Part shown: piece after piece, positions 1 through 11,899 of the stretch
Layout of the letters: each line of letters starts with the position of its first letter
Position numbering within the stretch: the first letter of the stretch is position 1
NCBI GenBank assembly: GCA_014155875.1
Contig: JACEFZ010011124.1
Span: forward strand, 1-64,000
Reading direction: 5' to 3'
Source: Cepaea nemoralis
Lineage: Eukaryota > Mollusca > Gastropoda > Stylommatophora > Helicidae
DNA: 64,000 nucleotides
Position numbers and translations under genes: made by a program
The notes under the pieces: model-generated
Seen by the model: only the letters and a program-made list of their open reading frames with translations
Databases searched by the model: none
Told to the model about the DNA's origin: nothing

Positions 1-410
1 GAACCCGTAACCCATGACCACATTAAACCAGTGACGTACGATCTCTTGCTGGAAGGATCCGTGCCAAATTCAACCAGGAGGGGGCCGAGTTAGGGATACG
101 ACCTATTTCAACACCGCTCCAGCACCATGTTAACATTTACCATAATGTATCATGATTAAATAGGTCAATGATGATCTTATTCATAGATGAAAGACGCCCG
201 TGTGTTACCTAGGCCCACGAGAGAAGCAAAGGGTATTAACGCTGTAACCCACCATGCATGTCGTAAGAGACGACTAAGGCGGGTAGGCGTGGGGCTAGCT
301 ACTCCATCCTGTAGACAAATTATGCTGCAAAACCCAATCAACCATGAGCAAGTTTAAAATGAAAGGAAAAATAACTTAGCCACCCATGATGAAAGGGGGA
401 TATTCTTGAA
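1..410. other. No gene seen
   Basis: I see no coding frame or recognisable repeat with confidence here. A short stretch near 255-290 (GTCGTAAGAGACGACTAAGG) has the look of a dispersed-repeat fragment, but I cannot name it. Confidence 0.4.
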
Positions 411-768
411 CAGTGGTTCTCAACCTTTTTGACCATAGCATCCCTTCACCATATGTTCAGAATGTCACCCCCCCCCCCCCTTTTCGAATTTCCTCCCTAT
501 ACATCCCCCCTCCCCTCTATACAGTATACGTAAAAATGGAAGCTAAATTTATCAACACATACTAGAACAAGTCTAGACGTCTACATAAAACGTGATTTGT
601 CGGTCTACTTACGTTATAAAACGGATTTCAGAGGGGCGAGAAGTATAGAACCATAAAAATATAAAGTAACCGGTTCTTGTATTAACGCGATCTTGAAATA
701 ATCTTAATCTCTTCCCCCCCTCTCCCCCCCCCCCTGCCGGAGAATTCCCCACCGGTTGAGAACCACTG
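411..768 (-). mobile_element. hAT-type miniature element (MITE), copy 1
   Basis: The segment starts CAGTGGTTCTCAACC and ends with the near complement GGTTGAGAACCACTG, the classic terminal inverted repeat of one hAT group. It is flanked by imperfect 8-bp target duplications, TTCTTGAA (403-410) and TTCTAGAA (769-776), 7 of 8 matching; the second fits the usual hAT target nTCTAGAn. Inside are long C runs and no coding frame, so it is non-autonomous and would have depended on a hAT transposase from elsewhere. The interior is the reverse complement of the element at 23663-24040, so the two are members of one family in opposite orientation. Confidence 0.87.
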
Positions 769-839
769 TTCTAGAAGATGCATGACACGATGGGGGCAGG
801 GGCTGAAGCAGTCTGGATCGCTGACATACTTTCTTTCAC

Positions 840-2060
840 TTAGGAAATTTCCAGAATGGGTACTTGGAATGTATAAATTGGAATTTCAGCGTATGAATAG
901 GAAAAGACAACACAGGTGATAGGGGAAATTAAATATAAGAAGGAGTGGTCTTTATGCTGCCTAAAGAGGCGGGTAAAGAGTTGGAAGTGGTGAGTTCTAG
1001 AATACTAACAGTAATATTTAGAACTACAGCAATGAAAATAAGTAATAAGTATACTATTAGTGTGGTCCACTGTTAGAATTCAACAAATTAAAGGAAGAAC
1101 CGGTTAATAAAGAATTATAATTACACAAATAGCAATATTACAATTGTACTGGGTTACCTGAATGAAACATAGTATTAGGTAATTGTGTTACCCGGGTTAT
1201 GAAGAGATAATGCGGAAATAGGGAATTGAGGCAATGAACGAAAATGGAAAAGTATGCATCAATTTGTGTATCAGTATGTCATAGGAGGAAGTATAGCTAT
1301 ACCACATTATAGAAAATTATACTATATATTTTAACAAGAAATGTATATCATATGTACATGACGTGAAATTCAGATCATCCATACGTTACAAACCATTTCT
1401 TAAAGGTACAGATGTAGATTCAGATCGATCGCTATCTGCAGATAAGTATAATTAAGTTGAAACTCAAGAGATGCATATCTCATAGCATAGATAACGGAAG
1501 AAACCCTTAAAAATGGATGAAAGGAGACATTTACAAAACAAGCACATTTAAACAATAGCAAAATCACATCTATTAGTGAAAAATACGCAGAAGGTAATAA
1601 AGAGGTGTTAAAGCAGATAAGGACAGATAAAGACAATATTTAGATAGCAGCAGCGAAAGGAAACTTCAGAGACTTTCACCCCACCAAAAGGAAAATATAA
1701 TGAACCCAGTCACCCGTCCACATTAATAATAGGAAAATCTCACCAGCAATAAAGATCAAAGTAAAAATTGGGTTAAATACGTTGAGGAATTTCTGAACTG
1801 GTCATCACAAATTATGCACACGCCCCTTCTTTCTCCAGATATTCAGCCAGCAGACATGAAACTGGATATCTACTATGAGAAACCATATAAAGAAGAAATA
1901 AGAAAAGCAACCAAAAAAAAAACAAAAAAAACGCCCGAAGGGTGGGAAAGCTGCTGGTTAAGATGGTATCCAAGCAGAAGATAATAAAGCTAAAATAAAC
2001 ACTGTAAGTGAATTACTGCAACAATCATTTCCAAGTCTGGGAGATTGAGGAAAGCAAAAC
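840..2060 (+). pseudogene. RTE-like LINE relic (endonuclease to start of RT)
   Basis: Translated in shifting frames, this stretch follows the order of an RTE-like LINE. An endonuclease start (RMGTWNV, near 855) is followed by the conserved mid-region near 970-1010, then by an endonuclease-end region (MNENGK-like, near 1230-1260). An RT N-terminal region with GKAAG.DGIQAE follows near 1945-1980. In the family this protein nicks target DNA and reverse-transcribes its own RNA. Here stops and frameshifts occur every few dozen codons, so it is an old dead copy with no intact open frame. The same endonuclease start recurs at about 23045. The exact ends are unclear and the clade name is tentative. 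Confidence 0.6.
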
Positions 2061-2690
2061 AAATCCTGCACTGACTAGATAGCCACATTACGCATAATAA
2101 AGCCACACCACTCGTCACCGGGGCAGGGCAGAACAGAGCATAGGTCACCATCCGCCCATGCCGACTTGGAAGACAAGGGGGAACCAGCAAATTATCTTCC
2201 CAAGAATAAACGTATGAGCATATCAAAAATCAGTCATGCGCGAGTGACAAGTCCAAGAACTGTACTAGTCTTAGGGCTGAATAATTTGACACAACATTCT
2301 TTGATGAAATCATTATTCAGACATCTTTTTTTCGTATGCTCGCTTTCAACATAGTCCAAAAACGTGGTGCCACTTCTAGTGTACTGAATTGGTTGTTACG
2401 TGTGAATTATTTCCCTTATCACCAGTATCCCTCGCCATCAGACTCCGACTTCAGAGGTATTTGTAATTTACCTCCCCAAGCCAGGGACGAGAAGTCAACA
2501 TTTTAGTCTTACTGGCCAGTGTAGTGGTTGAACCCGCTACACCCGGTGTCAGCAAACCGGAAGTTTAAGATCTATTGTTCCGATCCATTCGGTCATGCTG
2601 ACCTTCTTTCCTGCATGCCGTGACCTTTAGGCTGCAGTCCCTAAAACCCTAGCCTTATTCCGGTACTGGTAATATTTTGGCACTGCAAGC
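2061..2690. other. No gene seen between LINE relic and minisatellite
   Basis: Open frames of up to 78 codons occur on both strands, but none shows a recognisable motif, and I find no clear repeat structure. It may include further decayed LINE sequence. Confidence 0.4.
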
Positions 2691-3510
2691 AAAGTTTATT
2701 TGACTATTTTATTTTAGTTCACTGTTCAAGCCTGCCGGTATAGTTTATCTGACTATTTTAGTTCACTGTTCAAGTCTGTCAGCAAAGTTTATCTGACTAT
2801 TTTTAGTTCACTGTTCAAGTCTGACAGCATATTTATCTGACTATTTTTAGTTCACTGTTCAAGTCTGACAGCATATTTATCTGACTATTTTTAGTTCACT
2901 GTTCAAGTCTGACAGCATATTTATCTGACTATTTTTAGTTCACTGTTCAAGTCTGACAGCATATTTATTCTGACTATTTTTAGTTCACTGTTCAAGTCTG
3001 ACAGCATATTTATCTGACTATTTTTAGTTCACTGTTCAAGTCTGACAGCATATTTATCTGACTATTTTTAGTTCACTGTTCAAGTCTGACAGCATATTTA
3101 TCTGACTATTTTAGTTCACTGTACAAGACTGCCAGTCCTATTTATGATGTTCGATTAGTTCACTACTCAAGTCTGCCAGCACGGTATCATAGTACGCGCT
3201 TTAGTTGACATTTCAAGTTTACCAACTGTCTATCTGATGCACTCTAGTTCACTGTTCAAGTTTATCATCCCAATTTATGACATTCGTTTTAGTTCACTAT
3301 TCAAGTCTGCCTGCACGGTTTATGATATATGTACTGTAGTTCATAGTTCGAGTTTGCCTGCACGGTTTATGACAATCGTTTTAGTTCACTATTCAAGTCT
3401 GCCAGCACTGTTTATCTGATGCGCTTTAATTTCACAGTTCAGGTTTGCCAGCAAGGTCTATCTGATGCGTATTAGTTCACAGTTCGAGTTTGCCTGCACG
3501 ATGTATCGGG
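2691..3510. repeat. 46-bp minisatellite, partly decayed
   Basis: Tandem units of about 45-47 bp contain the core TTAGTTCACTGTTCAAGTCT followed by GACAGCATATTTATCTGAC. Units in the middle (about 2790-3110) are nearly identical. Units at the 3' side (3120-3510) have diverged, to forms such as ATTCGTTTTAGTTCACTATT. This centre-conserved, edge-diverged pattern fits turnover by unequal exchange. Short open frames inside are repeat artefacts. Confidence 0.92.
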
Positions 3511-4220
3511 CCAGATAACTATCGGTACAGAACACGATGAATCACCGACATGTGATCCTATCGTCCGGTAACGTAACATCTAAAAATACACGAACTATGA
3601 ACTCGGAAATGTTTATCTCTCGCGAATGTAGAAGAAATAGGGAAAACAGGACATAATTTGCTGCAACAAATTGTGAGCTGACTCTTCCCGACAGCATGTG
3701 TGAGAGCTAGCCTAACAGCTGCCAGTGGTTTAGAGATAACATCCACATCTGGCTCGTGCATGTCTGGTTCGATTCACGGTGTGCTCTCTGTAAATCTGTA
3801 CATAATCACAGTAAATGATACGCTCAATCACGTCTCCCCCCCCCCCCCCCCATCTTTAATGGTGTAGTAAAGGTCTAGCCGTTCCCGACAATGCGGTGGA
3901 CTCGCAGGATCTGTGAATACGTTAAAAGTCCTTCAGCAGTTAGGAATCGACAAGAGAGGACCGAATAAGCCTTCAAAAAAATATGGACATATTCGTGGGC
4001 GGTGGTAGTTATTCTTAACGAAAGGCCGAGACTAAAAGCTGCACTTTTAACTGTTAACGAACGCGAAAGTTATCCGATATTTCGTACATGGTTTTACCGT
4101 TCTGTTTCATTTACTATTAAAGTTCTGTTTTTCAAAATATACTCTATTAGGGTTATCTATGAAAGGATTATTTAACAAGTATAATCGGGATTAGTTAATC
4201 GGGATTAACCGGAAAAAAAT
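3511..4220. other. Non-coding, poly-C tract, no gene seen
   Basis: The segment holds a C run near 3836-3851 and no frame with recognisable motifs. Confidence 0.4.
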
Positions 4221-4728
4221 ATGTGGTAATACTGTAATAGTTACCGACCGCGAGAACCGGCCTAGAAATACGAACAGTTTAAATAACCCCCCCCCCCCCC
4301 CCCCCCCTTAACGTCCATCTTGTCACTTGTGATTGTGTTCTACAAGAGCTTACTGATTTCGCTAATTCACTCAACAACAAAAATGCACAATGTGTGGATG
4401 CGTGAATGTGTGCAGACAAAATTCAAGTTCGGGTGGAATGATACTCGGCACTTGAATTAGTGGCACCAAGACTATGTGGTAATACTGTAATAGTTACCGA
4501 CCGCGAGAACCGGCCTAGAAATACGAACAGTTTAAATAACCCCCCCCCCCCCCCCCCCCCCCCTTAACGTCCATCTTGTCACTTGTGATTGTGTTCTACA
4601 AGAGCTTACTGATTTCGCTAATTCACTCAACAACAAAAATGCACAATGTGTGGATGCGTGAATGTGTGCAGACAAAATTCAAGTTCGGGTGGAATGATAC
4701 TCGGCACTTGAATTAGTGGCACCAAGAC
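4221..4728. repeat. Near-exact tandem duplication, 253-bp unit
   Basis: The unit beginning ATGTGGTAATACTG at 4221 repeats from 4474 and ends with CACCAAGAC in both copies. The copies appear identical apart from the length of an internal C run (about 23 against 25). Either a very recent duplication or a mis-assembly at the poly-C tract would give this picture. Confidence 0.93.
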
Positions 4729-5593
4729 ACACTCCCTTCCCCTTCCCAAACGATGAAAGAAGCACAAAAACAAGGCAACGCCATGTCACCGGCCGTAAGA
4801 GAACGTGAGATAGACAACCGGGCTCTTCACAAACACTGAATGAAGTTCGGCCGCATGTCATCGCACCTCTCTTCATGACTCGCTCCTTTTTCGTTCTCTT
4901 ATTCAAAGAAAACAAGGCGCCAGGTTTGATGGACTTGGTGCGCTGCAGGAGTTCGCGACCTAGTTTGGAAACAACAATATAGGTCACACACTTAAGTTTC
5001 CTGGCGACTCAACGAACTGGACAAATCCTTCAATAAATATATTATATACGACTATCGGCAACGCTGGGGTTAAGTGTTGTCTGCGGCGCGTGTGCCGCGA
5101 CCTGGGCGGTGTGTTACTACTACACACTGCAGACTCATCCACAAGGCACGTGAACGACACGTAGCACGGAAGACCCACCCGCATAACAGGTGGCTGCCGG
5201 CGGACGGCCAGTTTACTAGTAGGGGAATCCCCGATGGCAATATAGTGTGCGCGGCAAATGTTTTACTAACGGTTTTCCGCCATCGATCAAGATCTGCCCA
5301 CTTATGTTAGCATACCTATTGACGTAACTACAGCGAGAAAACGGGAAAGGATGTTGTCCCTGTTCTGGGTGACTAAATTCTCTGTTCATGGTATAAAGAA
5401 TTGACATCAAAGCACTTCGGGCATATCCACACATGATCAGTCTGCGTCTGCATTTGTAATGTAGATGCTAATCGTTACAATTGCATGCTGGTTGTGGATA
5501 CGTCATGTTCGGATTCGTCGAAACTAAAAATACACTTAAATCCAAACTAGTGCACCCTTAAATGTTGTCAGCGTGTTGGGGAATAGAGACACG
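4729..5593. other. No gene seen
   Basis: Overlapping open frames of 66-102 codons occur on both strands around 4680-5430. None has a family motif, and their overlap on opposite strands in GC-richer DNA suggests chance. Confidence 0.35.
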
Positions 5594-5797
5594 ACATATA
5601 CAGGACAAGGGGCATATTAGAGACAGGACACAGGCAGGAATGCAGAGATGTCATCGACGGAACATCTACAGGACAACAGAGATATGAGAGACAGGACATA
5701 GGTAGGGACGCAGAGATGTCATAGACAGGACATCTACAGGACAATAGAGATATCAGAGACAGGACATAGGCAGGGACACAGAGATGTCATAGGACTA
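5594..5797. repeat. 68-bp tandem repeat, three units
   Basis: Three units begin at about 5594, 5662 and 5730, each containing ACAT.TACAGGACAA, GAGACAGGACA and AGAGATGTCAT. The array ends just upstream of a TATA-like box at 5813, an arrangement reminiscent of enhancer repeats in an LTR or promoter. Confidence 0.85.
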
Positions 5798-5812
5798 AGG
5801 ACAAGACCCAGC

Positions 5813-6228
5813 TATAAAAGGGGACACAAGTCTACGGGACTCCGTCCTGGATTGACCGGACAGCCTTGCACTGAAGGACCCGACACAACACGAACGGACA
5901 GCAGTACCACGGGACTGGTGAGACAGCCCGACTGCCCCGAGACACACGGGGTCCAGTACCACGTGACCAACAGGCCAGTGTGAGGAGGCTCAGACTTGGA
6001 CTGGACGTTTTAGGGGAAGGACGCTTGTGTTCGAGAAGCGAGTGTATGGTCTTTACGAGAGTGCGAACTAGCGTTGCCATGTTAAAGATAGCGAGTATTG
6101 AGTGCAGGGTTTAGTGATTGCCTGATTGCTACGACTGTTTATTAAATAGCAGTTCTGTTATTAAGATGATGTATTGAATTAACCGCCCTATGTGCGCATC
6201 TTGATGATATTGAAGTTCTGTAAATAAA
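5813..6228 (+). promoter_or_regulatory. TATA-like box and downstream poly(A) signal, possible solo LTR
   Basis: TATAAAAG lies at 5813-5820, directly after the 68-bp repeats, and AATAAA lies at 6223-6228. Repeats, TATA box and poly(A) signal in this order over about 650 bp resemble a solo LTR, perhaps starting TGTTGGGGAATAG at 5576. I found no matching terminal bases with a target duplication and no gag or pol frames nearby, so an ordinary promoter or coincidence remains possible. Confidence 0.3.
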
Positions 6229-6245
6229 TGTTTGATTCCACATGC

Positions 6246-7640
6246 GAGGTTAAATGTTCTTGAATGCATGTGCAGGAACTAAGAATGCCTGTGTGTGTAT
6301 GAGACGTTGACAAATGTGTTGATCCGAATCTGTGAAAAGAGAGAGAGAGGCAGAGAGGCCTATGTTCGGTTCCCATTCATACCACACAGGTCCACTTTAG
6401 ACAATCAGTAAATCAAATTATTATAAAGAGGCAGGTTATCCCGCGGGAAGGGTGGTTAAGAAGACCTATGCGGGTGGCCAATTCACAAAGACATGTGATT
6501 TACCCACATCATGATAAGGCCCCTATTACACGCCTGAGGGACACTGGGCATATGGAGCAATCTAGACATAATAAAAATACAAAAACATGTTCTAATTTGC
6601 GAGGTGGCTGGCTGATGCTGGGGCGTTAGCAAAATTCAAAGGCAACTGGATTATAATGTCATGAGCATTGTCAGAGGAGAGTTTGACCCCTGCTAAATGA
6701 GGGACAGACTAGCCACCTATTCCTCCAGCCTACAAAAGATAATAGCCCTATAATATCACATCACAAACCAACAGAGGAAAACTGCTTCAGGGACAAGATG
6801 GCCGACATACCACTGACGTCACGTAATGCGTTCCCTTTGGTCAAGAAAATATGTGCATAGCACCATGTCCACGATTTGCCATGTCGGGCTGTGAACAGGA
6901 TCCCTGACCTTATCTGCCTACATGTTTTCAACAGTCAAAAATGAAAACAGCAAAAGCGTGCCGGAATAAACCGTCTACTACAGTTCTGGTACAACTACAT
7001 CAGCAGATGCTCCTCACAAGCAAAACACAACAGCCACCGACAATGTGGTGCCTGGGACCAGCTGGGAAGAGGGACTTCAAACACACATGCACTCACGTCC
7101 AGCTTCTGTAGCAGAGGCATCTCCCTCGCCTGTGCCCATTTGTCCTTGAATTGTGTCTGGAGACTGCCAGGAACCACCTGCTGTGTTCCCATAGTGAAGG
7201 ACTGTGAATTAAAATATTCATTAACAACAATCTACCGGAAACATTTAGTATCCTATGTCATTGGGTTGTTAGCTTAACTTTAACTGTTTGTATTTAAAAA
7301 AAAAAAAAATCATGATTATATCAATTCTGGAGGGAGGGGGGATAATAATAGAGTTAAAGAATGGATTAACAATATTAGGGGGGGGGGGGGGAGAGGAGGA
7401 GAAGAAATAATGTAGTAGACAGAGACCTGAAAACACAATGAGAAGATAATTGGAGACACATAGATTGAGCTGCATTGGCCAGCAAGCTACTTGGAGCGAG
7501 CTGGTTAAGAGTCACGGCCCCAATAGAACATAAAGGGAAGAAGATGAAGAAGAAGAAGAAAAAGATGCAGCCGAAGAAAAGGATGAAGAAGCAGCAGAAG
7601 AAGAAGAGGCAGTAGCAGCAGAAAAGAAGGAAGATGAAGA
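6246..7640. other. No gene; promoter-like motifs near 6795-6821; poly-G/GAA tracts
   Basis: A YY1-like motif (CAAGATGGCCGAC, 6794-6806) and a full cAMP-response element TGACGTCA (6814-6821) lie 8 bases apart, which would suit a promoter, but no convincing first exon follows. From 7375 the DNA is a G run followed by a GAA/GCA-rich tract (to about 7640). That tract opens long antisense frames rich in Phe, Cys and Leu that I regard as artefacts. Confidence 0.35.
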
Positions 7641-7689
7641 AACAGACACGTGGGTTATGTCGAAAGTGACGTTCTGCCAAGTATGTGCT

Positions 7690-7905
7690 ACCTGATCATT
7701 ATGGCAACCGACAAACGTGAAAACTTAGTGTTAATTGGTAAACCTGATGGGAAGAGAGCAAAAGGAAGACATAAGAGACAGAATGGCTGGATAGCTTTGC
7801 CAAATGGCAAAATCATGAAGAGAACACAAGACTGGTAACATTCTGAGATGGTATACCATACATGTCCAAGATCACCAGTGTGGCGTGTGATAAAGATTCA
7901 TAGAT
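7690..7905 (+). pseudogene. RTE-like LINE C-terminal relic
   Basis: The frame reads ATDKRENLVLIGKPDGKR, then AKGRHKRQ. This resembles the RTE-like C-terminal signature of DxLENLVxTGKIxGKRxRGRxR, and the downstream SEMVYHTCPRSPVWR matches the region just before the stop. In the family this lies C-terminal to the RT domain. It is only a 5'-truncated 3' end, with substitutions and one frame break. A related end is readable near 24600 (plus) and in the minus-strand LINE at 44700-46160. Confidence 0.55.
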
Positions 7906-8038
7906 ACAGGGAGAGGAGGAGGAGAATCAAGATATAATTCTCGAAAACTTTCAATAAAAATAAACAATGTCACCAGTTTGTACAACACACATTTTTGAAA
8001 GAATCCAAAGTTAAATCCAAAGTATGTTGAGTAAACAT

Positions 8039-8488
8039 AAGCTAACTAGCAACATACATTCATGAAATATGCTAACTAGCAACATACATTCATGGAATAT
8101 GCTAACTAGCAACATACATTCATGAAATATGCTAACTAGCAACATATATTCATGAAATATGCTAACTAGCAACATATATTCATGAAATATGCTAACTAGC
8201 AACATACATTCATGGAATATGCTAACTAGCAACATACATTCATGGAATATGCTAACTAGCAACATACATTCATGGAATATGCTAACTAGCAACATAAATT
8301 CATGGAATATGCTAACTAGCAACATATATTCATGAAATATGCTAACTAGCAACATATATTCATGGAATATGCTAACTAGCAACATACATTCATGGAATAT
8401 GCTAACTAGCAACATACATTCATGAAATATGCTAACTAGCAACATATATTCATGGAATATGCTAACTAGCAACATACATTAATGGAAT
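8039..8488. repeat. 30-bp tandem array, 15 units
   Basis: Fifteen units of GCTAACTAGCAACATAYATT + CATGRAATAT run without length change. Because 30 is a multiple of three, the minus strand stays open as 14 copies of the decapeptide MLLVSIFHE(C/Y/F). The units differ mostly by C/T or A/G at two fixed sites. Confidence 0.97.
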
Positions 8489-8494
8489 AGAGTA

Positions 8495-8750
8495 GAACTG
8501 GCGCTGTGGCAAAAGAGCTACCAACACAGTTCATAACCCAGCATACTGCGTTCAAAACACAGCTGCGGATGATTTAGAAGCAGAAAGAATCCCTTGTATT
8601 GATGTTTATAGAATGGTATGAGTGCAGGTCATTCAGAAAACATCATCAAACTAGTGAACGTAAACTTGCCAAGAAATCACGAACAGCCAAAACATGTTGG
8701 GGTTGACAGCGATGTCATGTAAAGGAAATGCAATTGACTTTTTTTTTTTT
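8495..8750 (+). mobile_element. Decayed tRNA-derived SINE
   Basis: The 3' body (ACTTGCCAAGAAATCA, then GTTGACAGCGATGTC.TGTAAAGG and an oligo-T/A-rich end) matches the body of the SINEs at 42217 and 29371. The 5' part (GGCGCTGTGGCAAAAGAGCTACC with CGTTCAAAACAC as B-box relic) looks like a different tRNA-like head. The target duplication is not recognisable. Confidence 0.6.
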
Positions 8751-9034
8751 TTTCCAAAATCAGTCATGTCCTGTGATGGAAAAGGAAAGTGAAGATTCTA
8801 TAAACATATCCAAGAAAATCTTATATGTATGACAATGCATACAACATAGAATCTTGATTTAAATGTTGCATCACCTTCTAAAACACCAGTTGTTCTATAG
8901 TTTCGCAGACAAACACCTATTTTACTACAGCTTTAAAAACAAAGCAATGAGTGTAGAGGACAGGTAGTATTATGTATAGGGCATACACAATGTTACTTGG
9001 TTGACCAAGGTACTGTACTACATCAACCATTGTA

Positions 9035-11165
9035 TCCTAAATGTACTCGGGTAATCCATGATGGAACACTTTCGACCGTTGTACTCTAATGTATTCAGGT
9101 AGTCCATGATGGTACATTTCAACTACTGTACTCAAAGTCTGTGATAAAACACTTAGAATCTTTGGACCCTAATGTACTCAGGTAGTCCATGATGTTACAC
9201 TTCAATTACTATACTCAGGTAGTCCATGATGGTACACTGCAACTACTGTACTCAGCCTGTGATGGCACACTGCAACTACTGTACTGTACTCAGGTAGTCC
9301 ATGATGATACACTAAACTACTGTACTACGATAGTCCATGATGGTACATTTCAACCACTGTACTCTACTGTACTCAAGTAGTCCATAATGGTACACTTCAA
9401 CTACTGTACTCAGGTAGTCCATTATGGTACACTTCAACTACTGTACTCAGGTAGTCCATGCGGGCACACCTCAACTATTGTACTCAGGTAGTCCATGCCG
9501 GTACACCTCAACTATTGTAATCAGGTAGTCCATGCCGGTACACCTCAACTATTGTACTCAGGTAGTCCATGCGGGTACACCTCAACTATTGTACTCAGGT
9601 AGTCCATGCGGGTACACCTCAACTATTGTACTCAGGTAGTCCATGCCGGTACACCTCAACTATTGTACTCAGGTAGTCCATGCCGGTACACCTCAACTAT
9701 TGTAATCAGGTAGTCCATGCGGGTACACCTCAACTATTGTACTCAGGTAGTCCATGCGGGTACACCTCAACTATTGTACTCAGGTAGTCCATGCCAGTAC
9801 ACCTCAAGTATTGTAATCAGGTAGTCCATGCCGGTACACCTCAACTATTGTACTCAGGTAGTCCATGCCGGTACACCTCAACTATTGTACTCAGGTAGTC
9901 CATGCCGGTATACCTCAACTACTTTACTCAGGTAGTCCATGATGGAACACTTCAGCTACTGTACTCAGGTAGTCCATGATGGTACACCTCAACTATTGTA
10001 CTCAGGTAGTCCCTGATGGTACACTTCAACTACTGTACTCAGGTAGTCCATGATGGTACACTTCAACTACTGTACTCAGGTAGTCCATGCTGGTACACCT
10101 CAGCTACTGTACTCAGGTAGTCCATGATGGTACACTTCAACTACTGAACTCAGGTAGTCCATGATGGAGCACTTCAACTACTGTACTCAGGTAGTCCACG
10201 ATGGAACACTTCAACTACTGTACTCAGGTAGTCCATGATGGAACACTTCAACTACTGTACTCAGGTAGTTCATGATGGTACACTTCAACTACTGTACTCA
10301 GGTAGTCCATGCGGGCACACCTCAACTATTGTACTCAGGTAGTCCACGATGGAACACTTCAACTACTGTACTCAGGTAGTTCATGCGGGCACACCTCAAC
10401 TACTGTACTCAGGTAGTCCACGATGGAACACTTCAACTACTGTATTCAGGTAGTTCATGATGGTACACTTCAACTACTGTACTCAGGTAGTTCATGATGG
10501 TACACTTCAACTACTGTACTCAGGTAGTCCACGATGGAGCACTTTAACTACTGTACTCAGGTAGTCCACGATGGAGCACTTCAACTACTGTACTCAGGTA
10601 GTTCATGATGGTACACTTCAACTACTGTACTCAGGTAGTCCATGCGGGCACACCTCAACTATTGTACTCAGGTAGTCCATGATGGAGCACTTCAACTACT
10701 GTACTCAGGTAGTCCACGATGGAGCACTTCAACTACTGTACTCAGGTAGTTCATGATGGTACACTTCAACTACTGTACTCAGGTAGTTCATGATGGTACA
10801 CTTCAACTACTGTACTCAGGTAGTCCACGATGGAGCACTTCAACTACTGTACTCAGGTAGTCCACGATGGAACACTTCAACTACTGTACTCAGGTAGTTC
10901 ATGATGGTACACTTCAACTACTGTACTCAGGTAGTCCATGCGGGCACACCTCAACTATTGTACTCAGGTAGTCCACGATGGAACACTTCAACTACTGTAC
11001 TCAGGTAGTCCATGCGGGCACACCTCAACTACTGTACTCAGGTAGTCCACGATGGAACACTTCAACTACTGTACTCAGGTAGTTCATGATGGTACATTTC
11101 AACTACTGTACTCTACTGTACTCAGATAGCCCATGATAGTACACTTCAACTGATATACGCAGGTA
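9035..11165. repeat. 37-bp satellite array with higher-order structure
   Basis: About 57 tandem units follow the consensus ACTCAGGTAGTCCATGATGG + TACACTTCAACTACTGT. Variants fall into classes (CATGATGGTACACTT, CACGATGGAACACTT, CATGCGGGCACACCTC, CATGCCGGTACACCTC) that recur in runs. A block starting at 10261 is repeated with two or three differences from 10890, exactly 629 bp (17 units) later. The first units (9035-9190) are diverged. Confidence 0.95.
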
Positions 11166-11735
11166 GTCCATAGTGAATATTACATGTTACTAACATACTC
11201 ATCAATCATGGAGACAATGGAACATGCTCAGAACACTAAATGGTTGCAAATACGCTGGCCACATTATTCAGATGCAAACACATTGAAGTTTTGGCTATTT
11301 TAAAATTAAAGTACTTTATACAACAAATGATCAATACACTGCCAAACATGCTCCAATCAAATTAAGAGAAATGAAAGACCTTATAAAAGATTTCTAGCGA
11401 CTCATAACAGAAAAGAAAGACCTTAAAAAAGCTTTTATATAACCCATAAACACAATGAAACAGTCACACACTCAGAAAAGAAAAATGTCACACATCAAAG
11501 TAAAACTGAAAAGAAAAACAAGGAAGTTCTACACATGCTAGCACAATATGTAAACATGAGAGGTCACAGTCTAGCTCAGTGTTTATGCAGTAAAGCTCAA
11601 AAGTAACAGATGTGGCAAAAAAAAAAAAACATGATCTATCTCTTCAAGTTAATCAGCTTCCTTCCTGGAATGTGTTTGACAGATGTGATATGCCAAAACA
11701 TCACCTAATAGGAGTAGCCCTAGTAGCAGAAGTTG
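11166..11735. other. AT-rich, no gene seen
   Basis: No open frame with motifs was found. There are A-rich tracts near 11618-11630. Confidence 0.4.
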
Positions 11736-11741
11736 GTGTTT

Positions 11742-11770
11742 GTATATATATATATATATGATGCTGGTGG

Positions 11771-11846
<76 letters not shown>
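11742..11846. repeat. (TA)n and (CT)n microsatellites
   Basis: A short TA run near 11742-11758 is followed by about 36 CT dinucleotides (11774-11845). The CT tract creates antisense frames of alternating Glu and Arg that are not genes. Confidence 0.97.
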
Positions 11847-11848
<2 letters not shown>

Positions 11849-11899
11849 CACACATGTGCACACAACCACACAAGGGAAGTGACTAAGAACAGAAATAAA

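Noticed and set aside
7375..7680. 101-codon minus frame rich in Phe and Cys
   Set aside because: It is created by a GAA/GCA-rich low-complexity tract.
9035..11165. CRISPR-like array of 37-bp repeats
   Set aside because: There are no unique spacers: units abut each other, and the context is animal DNA.
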